The position numbers and the translations under genes are program-made. A stretch of 64,000 nt of DNA, taken from NCBI RefSeq assembly GCF_016811915.1, contig NZ_CP069127.1:4436001-4500000 (forward strand), given 5' to 3'. This DNA is from Brevibacillus choshinensis. GTDB lineage: Bacteria; Bacillota; Bacilli; Brevibacillales; Brevibacillaceae. The notes under the pieces are model-generated. The model was not told the DNA's origin, made no database searches, and saw nothing but the letters and a program-made list of their open reading frames with translations. This document shows positions 43,446 through 52,208 of the stretch, piece after piece; the first letter of the stretch is position 1, and each line of letters starts with the position of its first letter.

Positions 43446-43840
43446 TGGGCTCCCTCCAGATCGATTTCCATCCTCGCGAGGACGGCATCGTAGTCAAACT
43501 CGACAGCAAAGCCGGTAATGACGATGATCTTCGCGTTCGGATACGCTTCTTGCCACGCCTCCTCTTCATCCGGTTTCAGGCCGACGATGTACAGCGGATC
43601 AGTGGACAGCTGCGGGTCAGTCTTGCAGAGCTGTAAAAACTCATGCGTCCGCTCCTGCTCCCCTGCTGCATTCAGCACCATAACGGCGCGCTTTACCTCG
43701 CCTGACTTTCTTTGCCCAGCCAACATTTCAAACGTTTTCGCCGTCGGCACCAAAGCGTTCACCTCAGGGAAACGGTCGAGAACCTCATCCAGCCAGTCAT
43801 CCTCTTGCCAGGCCAGGTAGTACAGCATTGCAGTAGACAT
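43442..43840 (-). CDS. Hypothetical protein coupled to yqgQ, 132 aa
   Basis: A soluble alpha/beta-looking protein of 132 residues that I do not recognise. It has alternating strands such as AKIIVITGFAVEF near residue 105 and ends in an acidic helix. The ATG at 43840 has GAGGTG nine bases before it; a GTG four codons earlier would overlap that site. The gene ends in an ATGA overlap with yqgQ, and an extended -10 promoter lies upstream, so the two form an operon. Confidence 0.65.
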   Translation of the reverse strand: MSTAMLYYLAWQEDDWLDEVLDRFPEVNALVPTAKTFEMLAGQRKSGEVKRAVMVLNAAGEQERTHEFLQLCKTDPQLSTDPLYIVGLKPDEEEAWQEAYPNAKIIVITGFAVEFDYDAVLARMEIDLEGAH

Positions 43841-43902
43841 GTTGATAAACACCTCATGGATATATACTTGACAACTTTCTGAACGATTCTTCTTTCTTTT
43901 CT

Positions 43903-43911
43903 ATTATAGCA
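43903..43911 (-). promoter_or_regulatory. Extended -10 promoter of the yqgQ operon
   Basis: TGCTATAAT on the minus strand, about 63 bases before the first start codon. The -35 region is poor. Confidence 0.5.
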
Positions 43912-44027
43912 CGGAAGTCGGCAGCCTGCCCATTTCGCTCGCTTGACTTCGCTCGACCCTTCACGTAAGGTGGAAAAAGTAAGCAAGTTACACCCCACTT
44001 ATCTTCGTGTGAAAAGAGGTTTTCCCC

Positions 44028-45197
44028 GTGAATAAGAAGCACCTTGCCCTCTTGTTCTTGATTGCTTTTCTCACCATGCTGGGCTTTGGTATCATCATTC
44101 CGATCTTGCCGTACTTTGCGGAGAAGCTGGGTGCATCATCCTTACAAATAGGTATACTGTTCGCCAGCTATAATATTATGCAGCTGATCTTTGCCCCGAT
44201 CTGGGGCGCGCTTTCTGACCGCATCGGACGCAAGCCGCTGGTCGCATTTGGACTGCTGGGCTTTTCCATCACCTTTATCCTGTTTGGATTGGCGGAGAGC
44301 TATACAGCCATGCTGGCCTACCGGATTATCGGCGGAATTGTCTCTGCTGCAGCCATGCCAACCGTAACCGCGATGGTAGCTGACCTGTTCCCACCTGAGG
44401 AGCGCGCGAAGGGGATGGGCGTGATTGGAGCCGGCATCGGACTGAGCTTTGTGTTTGGCCCTGTCATCGGTGGACTTTTGAGCAGCTACGGCTTTGCAGT
44501 CCCTTTCTTTGCTTCCGGGACCGTCGCCCTGCTCACCTTCTTCGTTATTTTGTTCGCCCTGCCGGAAAGCTTACCCAAGGAAAAACGTACGGGACATGCT
44601 TCCAAACGGGCGGGAAATCCGCTGGTATCGCTCTTCGGCTCCCTTTCCCTGCTGTACGGCATCCTGTTCATTGTCTCGTTCGCCTTTTCCGGGCTCGAAA
44701 CGACGTTTGCCTTGTACATCAACGACTTGTACGGCTTCACCTCCAAAGACTTGGGCTACATGTTTCTCGTCATGGGGATCATTTCCGCATTCGTCCAGGG
44801 CGGACTGATCGGAAAAATGGTGAAGAGCATGGGAGAAGCAGCAGTCCTGACTCTTGGGATACTCCTGTACGGCATTGGCTTTTTTGCCATCCCGTTATCT
44901 GGAAACTTCTGGGTGCTCGCACTCGTCCTGTCTTTGTTCGGTGCAGGACAAGGCATGATCCGCGCGACCGCTACGGCCATGATCACGCACCGTACGACGC
45001 AAGGACAAGGAGTCACGACTGGCGCGATCAGCTCAATGGACAGCTTGGGCCGAATCCTCGGTCCACTGGCAGGAGGCGCTGTGTACCAGTTTACCTCCAG
45101 CGGTCCGTTCTTCCTGGGCGGCGTGCTGATGGTGCTCATCCTTCTCTGGTTCCGCACCAGCTATAAGCGTTTGCCTGAGCCGAGCGCACAGGCATAA
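44028..45197 (+). CDS. MFS multidrug-type efflux transporter (DHA1, TetA/Bmr-like)
   Basis: A 389-residue transporter with 12 helices. Motif A is clear in GALSDRIGRKP near residue 60, motif B in LAYRIIGGI near 97, and the efflux motif C in GAGIGLSFVFGPVIGG near 135. This motif C marks drug/proton antiporters. The start is GTG at 44028 with AGAGG eight bases before it. It stands alone between the divergent yqgQ operon and a terminator shared with the LysR gene. Substrates are not predictable. Confidence 0.88.
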   Translation: MNKKHLALLFLIAFLTMLGFGIIIPILPYFAEKLGASSLQIGILFASYNIMQLIFAPIWGALSDRIGRKPLVAFGLLGFSITFILFGLAESYTAMLAYRIIGGIVSAAAMPTVTAMVADLFPPEERAKGMGVIGAGIGLSFVFGPVIGGLLSSYGFAVPFFASGTVALLTFFVILFALPESLPKEKRTGHASKRAGNPLVSLFGSLSLLYGILFIVSFAFSGLETTFALYINDLYGFTSKDLGYMFLVMGIISAFVQGGLIGKMVKSMGEAAVLTLGILLYGIGFFAIPLSGNFWVLALVLSLFGAGQGMIRATATAMITHRTTQGQGVTTGAISSMDSLGRILGPLAGGAVYQFTSSGPFFLGGVLMVLILLWFRTSYKRLPEPSAQA

Positions 45198-45198
45198 G

Positions 45199-45250
45199 AA
45201 AAAGGATCAGGATTTCAGTCTTTACACGGAGTCCCGATCCTTTTTTCTTT
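45199..45250. terminator. Intrinsic terminator after the MFS efflux gene
   Basis: AAAAAGGATC / GATCCTTTTT perfect ten-base stem with a long loop; bidirectional character. Confidence 0.75.
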
Positions 45251-45292
45251 TTCATAGGACTTTATTAGATACCAGGTCCTCCGCGAGAGCTG

Positions 45293-46180
45293 TTAATTCG
45301 TCAGTTTGGATAGTGCCCCGAAATAATCGACGACGACTTCACGGAATTCTAGAGCAGCTCGCGAAATATACCGACTCCTGTGCCATAATAAAGCGATTTC
45401 CCGCACCAATTCGTGATTCTCTACTTGGAGATATTTGATTTGTTCCCGAGAATCTCTTGCCGTACTTGGTATGAAGGCTATGCCAATGTCTGCTTCCACA
45501 AGCTTGATTAGCCTTGCAGGTTCATCTCCCTCATACACATATTTAGGTGCAAATCCAACCGATCTGCATATTGAGTCTACTAAATCGCGTGTACCGTAAC
45601 CTCTCTTTACGCCGACAAACCATTCATCCCTCAATTCTGTCAAAGATACGATGCTTCGGTCTGCCAGTCGATGTCCCCTTGGAACAGCTACGAGGATGGG
45701 GTCGATGAACACGATTTGACATTCAATGTCATCCTCTTGTATAGGTGGTGAGGACAAGCAAAAATCGACCTCTCCTCTATGAAGAAGCGCAGCCATTTCC
45801 TGCGTGCTCAGCATTTGTACGTGAAATTGGATATCAGGCAGCTTTTTCCGAAACTCTCGAAGGATATCGGGCAGCGTGCTTGCAGTAGTCACCGCCAATT
45901 CCAGTGTGCCATGCTCCGGGCTGGACAAATCGCTAAGCTCCAGCTTCCCCTGTTCCAATTCAAACAATGCTCTTTCCGCACGGCGCAGGAATTTGCTTCC
46001 GAACTCATTCAACCGCAGCTTTCTCCCTTTTCGATCAAATAGAGGGACTCCTAGATCCTCCTCCAATCGTTGAATCGTTTTGCTTAGTGACGATTGGGTC
46101 ACATGCAGGCTTCGTGCAGCTTCGGTCACATGTTCCATACGAGCTACCTCGAGAAAGTATTGCAGTTGAAGAAGTTCCAT
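45293..46180 (-). CDS. LysR-family transcriptional regulator
   Basis: A 295-residue regulator. The N-terminal winged helix is canonical (LQYFLEVARMEHVTEAARSL, then SSLSKTIQRLEEDLG near residue 35). The rest is a periplasmic-binding-protein-like effector domain. The ATG at 46180 has GGAGG seven bases before it. It is divergent from a DHA2-type MFS gene, with 112 bases between. In that gap ATGAAAT is repeated directly at 46211 and 46224. As in most such pairs it probably controls the transporter and itself. The effector is unknown; the domain resembles CynR/CidR-like branches in length only. Confidence 0.9.
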   Translation of the reverse strand: MELLQLQYFLEVARMEHVTEAARSLHVTQSSLSKTIQRLEEDLGVPLFDRKGRKLRLNEFGSKFLRRAERALFELEQGKLELSDLSSPEHGTLELAVTTASTLPDILREFRKKLPDIQFHVQMLSTQEMAALLHRGEVDFCLSSPPIQEDDIECQIVFIDPILVAVPRGHRLADRSIVSLTELRDEWFVGVKRGYGTRDLVDSICRSVGFAPKYVYEGDEPARLIKLVEADIGIAFIPSTARDSREQIKYLQVENHELVREIALLWHRSRYISRAALEFREVVVDYFGALSKLTN

Positions 46181-46292
46181 TTCGCATCCTCCGTTCATTC
46201 CTTCAAATCAATGAAATCATAACATGAAATGCGTTGGAGTAAATGTTTGGTTTACAGTACGATATCATCAAAACGCTTTAGGGGGGCTGAAA

Positions 46293-47681
46293 ATGGGGGC
46301 TCACAGCAGGTGGTTGATGATTTCCGTTGGACTGGGGATACTATTGAACCCATTAAATTCTTCGATGATTTCTGTTGCTATTGCGAGGCTGCAAGATGTG
46401 TACCGTCTTGACTTCACTGTTGTTTCGTGGATCATTTTCTCTTTCTACATTGCGAGTGCCATCGCTCAACCTGTCATGGGAAAGGCAAGCGATTTGTTCG
46501 GCCGTAAGAAGATATTTCTTACCGGGCTTGTCGTATCCTTCATAGCATCATTATTGGCTCCATTATCACCAAACTTTGGGTGGCTCATTGTGTTCCGAAT
46601 TGTGCAAGCAATCGGAACAAGCATGATGGTTGCAGTTGGAATGGCCCTTGTACGAATTCATATTACGGAGAAACAAGCGACTGCGCTGTCCGTATTGTCT
46701 ATCTTCCTATCCGGAGCAGCAGCGATTGGACCGTTTATCGGCGGGGTCTTGATTCATTATTGGGATTGGTCTGCTATCTTTCTCGTTAATATTCCGTTCT
46801 TGGTGGCGAGCTTGCTGTTAGCTTGGAGGATGATTCCAAAGGACGAATCCCCAACATCCGTGCTACTTAGCATGTCCTTTCGAAAATGGCTGGATTTGAT
46901 TGATGCAACAGGGATCCTGCTCTTCACAGTGGGCCTGGTTGCACTGCTATTTGGATTACTGTCAGCAAAATCATCCGGGCATGTCTCATTGTGGCAGATC
47001 ATTGTCGGGGTGATTGGCCTCGTGCTGCTTTTGGCTTTCGTACGACATGAGTTAAAAACGGCGTCACCCTTTATTCCTCTGCGGACATTCGCCAAGTATC
47101 CTGCGATGACTTGGGTCAATGTCGAATTCATGCTTGTTAACGTCCTTTTTTACTCGCTTTTTTTCGGGCTTCCGTCCTACTTGCAAAAGGTGCGTCATGT
47201 CAGCGAGTTCCATACAGGGATTCTCATGCTAAGCTTAGGTTTGTGCTCACTCGTTGTTTCTCCAATAGCAGGACGATGGATTGATAAATCAGGACCTCGG
47301 TCGGCATTGATCGTATCCGCACTACTAATGGCATTTGGGTCTGTGTGGCTCGTGTTGTTACATCAAGATTCACATGTCATCAGTGTGTGTTTGGCTTTAG
47401 CTGCGTTTGGTATCAGCAACGGGTTAAACAATGTCGGTATGCAAGCAGCCTTGTTCAAAAGTTCTCCAAAAGAAATAATCGGAGTAGCATCCGGATTATT
47501 TAATACATCCAGATACCTGGGGACCATTCTATCCTCGTTGTTGATCGGCATTGTAATGGGAGATCAGTTCAGCTCCGAGGGGTTGCGAGTGCTGGGGATT
47601 ATCCTCACGACAATCGCATTGTTCTTGGTATTCATGAGTCTGCGACGGGAATCGAGACAATTGAGTCCAGCTTCCAAGTGA
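46293..47681 (+). CDS. MFS drug-type transporter, 14-helix DHA2 family
   Basis: A 462-residue transporter with about 14 helices, as in QacA/EmrB-type pumps. The N-terminus LNPLNSSMISVAIARLQ near residue 17 and motif A GKASDLFGRKK near residue 65 are typical. The ATG at 46293 has GGGGGG six bases before it; an earlier ATG at 46224 falls in the regulatory gap. It is divergent from the LysR gene. Efflux of a drug or metabolite is inferred from the family. Confidence 0.85.
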   Translation: MGAHSRWLMISVGLGILLNPLNSSMISVAIARLQDVYRLDFTVVSWIIFSFYIASAIAQPVMGKASDLFGRKKIFLTGLVVSFIASLLAPLSPNFGWLIVFRIVQAIGTSMMVAVGMALVRIHITEKQATALSVLSIFLSGAAAIGPFIGGVLIHYWDWSAIFLVNIPFLVASLLLAWRMIPKDESPTSVLLSMSFRKWLDLIDATGILLFTVGLVALLFGLLSAKSSGHVSLWQIIVGVIGLVLLLAFVRHELKTASPFIPLRTFAKYPAMTWVNVEFMLVNVLFYSLFFGLPSYLQKVRHVSEFHTGILMLSLGLCSLVVSPIAGRWIDKSGPRSALIVSALLMAFGSVWLVLLHQDSHVISVCLALAAFGISNGLNNVGMQAALFKSSPKEIIGVASGLFNTSRYLGTILSSLLIGIVMGDQFSSEGLRVLGIILTTIALFLVFMSLRRESRQLSPASK

Positions 47682-47719
47682 GCAACGCATTCATGAACGT
47701 AAGATGCGCATGCCAAATA

Positions 47720-47753
47720 TCCTTCCAGAAACTTAGTGGAAGGCTTTTCTTTT
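47720..47753 (+). terminator. Intrinsic terminator after the DHA2 MFS gene
   Basis: CCTTCCA / TGGAAGG stem with a nine-base loop followed by CTTTTCTTTT. Confidence 0.75.
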
Positions 47754-47771
47754 CCTGATCTTTTATAGGAT

Positions 47772-47870
47772 TTAAGCTAAATCAAGGAAAGCTTGTTCTC
47801 CGGTTTCAGATAGAATCGTTGCCTCGACTTTTTTGCCGATACCGGGAATCGATTGGATCATCTCATATTC
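47772..47870 (-). pseudogene. IS110-family transposase remnant
   Basis: On the minus strand about 30 codons read EYEMIQSIPGIGKKVEATIL and continue SETGE. This is the helix-hairpin-helix segment of the C-terminal transposase domain of IS110-type elements (SIPGIG...ATI..E.GE). A stop lies directly before and another soon after, and nothing else of the element is visible. It is a scar of an old insertion and deletion at the boundary between two operons. Confidence 0.7.
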
Positions 47871-47920
47871 TTAATGGGAAGCCCCCGGCTGACCTCAGCA
47901 TACGACGGGTTCGATCGTGT

Positions 47921-47973
47921 AAAAGATCAAGCCAGTCTAACACTTTATTTTCGTGTTATGACTGGCCTTGATC
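47921..47973 (-). terminator. Long intrinsic terminator after the ACS-type MFS gene
   Basis: GATCAAGGCCAGTCATAACAC pairs almost fully with its complement across an AT-rich loop, then TCTTTT on the minus strand. It begins five bases after the stop codon. Confidence 0.75.
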
Positions 47974-47977
47974 CGCA

Positions 47978-49291
47978 TTATCGCCCGCTCGACTGTACGA
48001 TTTTCGCCATTTCAATCGGCTTTTCTTTCAGGAACAGTGCGCTGATGGCAGCCAATCCCGCCAATGCGGAGAAATACATAAAGACGTTGGTAAAATCAAA
48101 GCTTCCGCCCGAACCGACATTGACCAAGTATCCAGCGACTAATGGCGTCAGAAACGCGCCCAGCTGTCCGCTGCCATTGACAAGACCCGTGGCCCCCCCG
48201 ACGACCTCGCTCGGGTAGCGCTTCTGCAGAGCTGCAGTGACGGATCCGGAATTGAAAGCAACGAAGAATCCCGAGAGGAATAGCATCGCAAGCAGGACAG
48301 GGACATTTCCCTTTTCAACAGTGCCGATCATCCAGAGTACCGGAATGCATCCGAGGTTGGCGATCAAGGCGATCGGTTTCATTCGTCCCAGTTTGTCCAT
48401 GAGCCAGCCTCCCAACAGGATGCTCACAATGCTGATCACGGAAGGCAATGAGGCGACATACCCCATCTCCTTGATGTTAAAGCCGTGCTGCTTGACCAGG
48501 AAGGTGCTCAGCCATGTCGTGAAGCCCCAGAGAATCCCCATTTGGCAGAACATGATCAGGCAGATGATATAGAACGTACTGTCCTTCAGATAGACTTTAT
48601 TTCTTCCTTTTTCAGTGGTTGCCTCGGGCATCGTTACCCCTTTGTCGGCACGGATCAGGTCCATTTCCTCTTGGCTCACTCTGCCTTTTTTGTACATTTC
48701 ATCTGGCGTGTCCTTAAAGAATAACCACAGCAGCAAAACTCCGATCGCCCCTGGGATTGCCAAGGTATAAAAGACGGGCCTCCACTGACCATCAAACAGA
48801 GTGGCGGAAAGATTCGTCAAGACAATCGGAACGATAGCCAATCCGACGTAATTGGACGTGTTGAAAATCGAGAGGGCCGTTCCCCGCTGGGAGTATGGAA
48901 ACCAATTGCTGATCGCCTTTGCCGCAGGCGGGAAATGATGGGCCTCACCTAACCCCAAACCGATTCGAACGGCAATGAATTGCCCAAAGTTTTTCACGAA
49001 ACCCGTGACCACAGTGACGAGAGTAAAAGTTATGATAGCGACATTCATGACCTTTTTCGGTCCGAACTTATCTGCCAGAAAGCCGGACGTAATCTGACCG
49101 ATGGCGTAGGCAAAAAAGAACGCAGATGCGATTTGCCCAACCTCTACCGGAGTCAAATTCATATCCTTTTGAATAAAGGGTAAAAACGTTAACACCGCCA
49201 CGCGATCGAAGTAATTGATAATGTAGAGCAGCCAAAGAATGAAAAGGACGACGTACCGATATCCCCATGCTTTTTTGACAGCAGCAGACAT
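47978..49291 (-). CDS. MFS transporter, anion:cation symporter (ACS) family
   Basis: A 437-residue, 12-helix transporter. The N-terminus (YIINYFDRVAVLTFLPFIQKD near residue 23) and RIGLGLGEAHHFPPAAKAI near residue 110 are typical of the ACS group, which imports organic anions such as hexuronates, glucarate, galactonate or phthalate. It closes a three-gene operon after an alpha/beta hydrolase and an SDR enzyme, so it probably imports the compound that these enzymes degrade. Confidence 0.87.
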   Translation of the reverse strand: MSAAVKKAWGYRYVVLFILWLLYIINYFDRVAVLTFLPFIQKDMNLTPVEVGQIASAFFFAYAIGQITSGFLADKFGPKKVMNVAIITFTLVTVVTGFVKNFGQFIAVRIGLGLGEAHHFPPAAKAISNWFPYSQRGTALSIFNTSNYVGLAIVPIVLTNLSATLFDGQWRPVFYTLAIPGAIGVLLLWLFFKDTPDEMYKKGRVSQEEMDLIRADKGVTMPEATTEKGRNKVYLKDSTFYIICLIMFCQMGILWGFTTWLSTFLVKQHGFNIKEMGYVASLPSVISIVSILLGGWLMDKLGRMKPIALIANLGCIPVLWMIGTVEKGNVPVLLAMLFLSGFFVAFNSGSVTAALQKRYPSEVVGGATGLVNGSGQLGAFLTPLVAGYLVNVGSGGSFDFTNVFMYFSALAGLAAISALFLKEKPIEMAKIVQSSGR

Positions 49292-49331
49292 AATGCCCCC
49301 CCTTTTACTGGTTTTGAATAGTAAGTTGAAG

Positions 49332-50126
49332 CTAGCAGTTGGACTGAGGAATCGGTTTTTCGTTCACGTTAAGCAACAATTGTTCATAAGCTTCTACACT
49401 AAGCCCCATGCTTAACGCGCCATCTATGGAGATCGCTTGACCAGTAATATAAGCAGCTTCATCCGTACAGAGATAATGGACAAGCGAAGCTACTTCTTCT
49501 GGAGTGCCGTAACGGCCTAGGGGGATGATTAGCTTCGTTGCCTGCCTTTGAGCGTCGGTTTCCCAATTTACCATAGGGGTAGCTATTTTTCCTGGACAAA
49601 TGCAGTTCACTCTAATATTTTTGGAGGCCAGCTCCAGCGCAGCTGTCACCGTCAATCCGACTACGGAAAACTTTGAGGAAACATACGGACTTGAATTAAC
49701 ATCTCCTCGTAAGCCCAGCATGGAGGCAGTATTGATGATCGCTCCGCCGCGAACCATATGGCCTGCTGCATGCTTCATTCCGTGAAGGATACCCATGGAA
49801 TTGATCTCAAAGGCTCTTTTATAGTTGGAAACGGGATTTTCCGTAACTCTTCCTTTCATACCGCTAACCCCAGCATTATTGAATACGAGGTCAATCTGTC
49901 CGAAAGTGTCAGCGGCCTTATCCATCAGAAATTTAACTTCTTCTTCTTTGGAGACATCGGTTTGAATGTACAAGCCTCCAATCTCTTCGGCTAACTGTGT
50001 TTGATCCGTAATGTCACCAATGACGACCTTGGCTCCCGCTTTGGCAAAGCGTTTGACCGTAGCAAGTCCTATTCCGGACCCTCCCCCAGTAATGACTGCA
50101 ATCTTTCCAGAAAGTAAGAACATCAT
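49332..50126 (-). CDS. Short-chain dehydrogenase/reductase
   Basis: A 264-residue classical SDR. The cofactor loop is TGGGSGIG near residue 12, followed by NNAG near 85. The catalytic Ser is in NTASMLG and the Tyr/Lys pair in SPYVSSKFS near 150. The acidic residue at the end of strand two (VVIGDIT) favours NAD over NADP. The ATG at 50126 has AAGGAG six bases before it. It lies in an operon with a hydrolase and an organic-anion transporter; it should oxidise a hydroxyl on a breakdown intermediate. Confidence 0.9.
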   Translation of the reverse strand: MMFLLSGKIAVITGGGSGIGLATVKRFAKAGAKVVIGDITDQTQLAEEIGGLYIQTDVSKEEEVKFLMDKAADTFGQIDLVFNNAGVSGMKGRVTENPVSNYKRAFEINSMGILHGMKHAAGHMVRGGAIINTASMLGLRGDVNSSPYVSSKFSVVGLTVTAALELASKNIRVNCICPGKIATPMVNWETDAQRQATKLIIPLGRYGTPEEVASLVHYLCTDEAAYITGQAISIDGALSMGLSVEAYEQLLLNVNEKPIPQSNC

Positions 50127-50193
50127 GTCCCTCTCCTTATTTTGATTTCCACGATCAAACATTTGCGTACCGTAACGGATGTTTCTATCAAAA

Positions 50194-51036
50194 TCATGAA
50201 TGAGTCAGTTCCAAAACCTCTGTGACGATCTTTGTCCACACCTCAGAGCTTTGATCGATGATTTCAAAGTGCTCGACATTAGGAAGTGAGATCATTTCCA
50301 CTTGGTCTCCTGCTCGCTCAGCAAGCTCTTTATAGAGGCTGGATAGCTTCACCGGAACATTTACATCCAGATCTCCATGAATCAAGATCTGAGGTGTATG
50401 TAACGGCAGCAGTGCTACGGGAGAAACCTCTTTGTAACGACCAGGAACTTGCGTCGGAGTTCCGCCTACGAAGTCTGCCACTGGATTCTCAACCTCCACT
50501 TTGCTCACGATCCGCTGTTTGTAATGGATAAGCTTCCACATCAGCTCCAGATCGATAATGCCACCCAAGCTTACTACCCCTTTTACGGCTAATGGAACGT
50601 TGGAAGTTCTTAGGATGCTCCCTTCCGGCAAACGGTGGCGAGCCGCAAGCCAAACTGCAAGATGGCCGCCGGCCGAATGACCTAATGCCACCGTTCTTGA
50701 CAAATCCAACTGATAGGTTGGAGCTATCTGGCGCAAAAAGTCAGCAGCGCTCGCTACATCCTGCAAGGTGCCGGGGTACCCTCCTCCAGCATCACCCACC
50801 CGTCTGTACTCGATATTCCAAGTCGCTAATCCTCTTCTGGCGAGGTCCTCCGAAACGGGTGTCATCAGATCGAGATCAAACATCGCCTTCCAAAACCCGC
50901 CGTGAATGACGATCACAACCGGATGCGGTCCTTCCCCTTCTGGCAGACGTAAATCGCCGAAATGAAACTCATTTTCCCCATACCTCAAACGTACTGCATT
51001 TGCCCGTTGAAGCTCCTGTTCATGGTTTGTTGCCAT
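50194..51036 (-). CDS. Alpha/beta hydrolase (kynurenine formamidase/BD-FAE-like)
   Basis: A 280-residue hydrolase. The oxyanion-hole motif HGGFW near residue 45 and nucleophile GHSAGGH near 120 are the marks of the esterase/kynurenine formamidase group. The Asp (IHGDLDVNVP) and the His in VEHFEI complete the triad. The ATG at 51036 has GGAGG seven bases before it; an earlier in-frame ATG is not supported. It heads the operon with the SDR and MFS genes. An ester, lactone or formamide is the likely substrate class. Confidence 0.85.
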   Translation of the reverse strand: MATNHEQELQRANAVRLRYGENEFHFGDLRLPEGEGPHPVVIVIHGGFWKAMFDLDLMTPVSEDLARRGLATWNIEYRRVGDAGGGYPGTLQDVASAADFLRQIAPTYQLDLSRTVALGHSAGGHLAVWLAARHRLPEGSILRTSNVPLAVKGVVSLGGIIDLELMWKLIHYKQRIVSKVEVENPVADFVGGTPTQVPGRYKEVSPVALLPLHTPQILIHGDLDVNVPVKLSSLYKELAERAGDQVEMISLPNVEHFEIIDQSSEVWTKIVTEVLELTHS

Positions 51037-51126
51037 TTCATCGCCTCCAAATGAGTGATACATTGACTTGCATCTCGACAATAGGAGTTTTAAACAGTAC
51101 CACTATCTTGAGATAGATCATAATTG

Positions 51127-51141
51127 AATTTTCAGTAAATT
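51127..51141. promoter_or_regulatory. CodY-like box upstream of the hydrolase operon
   Basis: AATTTTCAGTAAATT differs at one position from the CodY consensus AATTTTCWGAAAATT. It lies about 90 bases before the hydrolase start and in the region shared with the divergent TrmB-type regulator. Two more dyads, AGTAGT...ACTACT (51163-51184) and TATGGAACCATA (51235-51246), follow. Confidence 0.5.
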
Positions 51142-51324
51142 GTCAATATTAAATTCCAAATTAGTAGTTCCATTTAGTACTACTTATTCGTTTTTGATGA
51201 ATTACGAACTTGATAATTTCTTCGATTCCGATAGTATGGAACCATAGCACGAAAATCAGTAGCACCTTAGAATCACTCTTACTTGTGTTTGCAGTAACTG
51301 GTATTTTGGTTAAGGAGGCTACAA

Positions 51325-52116
51325 ATGATAGATTTACTTAATAAAATTGGACTCACCGATTTGGAGGCCCGCTGCTACCTCACCTTGCATGAAGAGCCCA
51401 ATTTATCCGGCTACGAGGTGGCCAAGCGCGTCTCAGTCTCTCGTTCCAATGTGTATGCTGCCTTGCGTTCGTTGACCGAAAAAGGCGCTTGCCGCTACAT
51501 TGACGGAGAGCCTGTTCGATATGATGCCGTCCCGATCGAGCAATTGGTTCGTCATTTGCAATTGGAGTTTGAGCAAACGACAAAGTCTTTAATCCGTCAG
51601 CTCAAATCCATGCCCAAGAATGAGAATTCCTTTTACAACTGGCAAGGGGACCACCAGATCAAGACAGCCATACACCGGGTAATCGCAAATGCCCATTCGA
51701 TCATTGTCGCGGATTTATGGTCGGAGGATCTCCATTGGGTAGAAGAGGACTTGCTCGAGGCGGAAAAAAGGGGCGTAACCGTCGTACTCGTCATCATAGG
51801 GGAATGTCAAACCTCACTGAAAAACGTCTTTGTCCATGTCAGGAGCGATGAGTGGAGCATTTCGATGGCTCGAAAGTTTTCGATTCTATGTGACTCGCAA
51901 ACAGCCCTGCTCGGTGGCTTTGGCGGCGATGCCAAGCATACGGCATTGGAGACATCACAGCCTGCGATCATCGAAATGTTGAAGACCGCTTTTTATCACG
52001 ACATTATCATGCAGCATATCGAACGCGACTTTGCGGAAGAGTTGGCTGAGAAGTACGGGGAAAAGTACTCCAAAATCATTCATTATTACAACAAGGAGAA
52101 GGGTTGGGATATCTGA
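51325..52116 (+). CDS. TrmB-family transcriptional regulator
   Basis: A 263-residue regulator. The N-terminal winged helix (GLTDLEARCYLTLHEEPNLS, with recognition helix SVSRSNVYAALRSL near residue 36) is of the TrmB type. A short coiled coil (about 75-95) links it to a C-terminal PLD-like ligand domain (residues 110-260). TrmB proteins usually sense sugars or related metabolites. The start has AAGGAGG six bases upstream. It is divergent from the hydrolase-SDR-MFS operon and is the likely specific regulator of it. Confidence 0.85.
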   Translation: MIDLLNKIGLTDLEARCYLTLHEEPNLSGYEVAKRVSVSRSNVYAALRSLTEKGACRYIDGEPVRYDAVPIEQLVRHLQLEFEQTTKSLIRQLKSMPKNENSFYNWQGDHQIKTAIHRVIANAHSIIVADLWSEDLHWVEEDLLEAEKRGVTVVLVIIGECQTSLKNVFVHVRSDEWSISMARKFSILCDSQTALLGGFGGDAKHTALETSQPAIIEMLKTAFYHDIIMQHIERDFAEELAEKYGEKYSKIIHYYNKEKGWDI

Positions 52117-52153
52117 CGAGTGGCTCCATTTTGGCCACTTCTCCTGAGCAAAT

Positions 52154-52184
52154 AGGGGCTATCCCACATGGGACGCCCCTTTCT
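52154..52184. terminator. Intrinsic terminator between the TrmB-type regulator and oppA-like genes
   Basis: AGGGGC-ta-TCCC / GGGA-c-GCCCCT stem with a four-base loop, T-rich on the plus strand. Confidence 0.65.
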
Positions 52185-52208
52185 AGACTTTTTCTCTTCC
52201 ACGCAACC

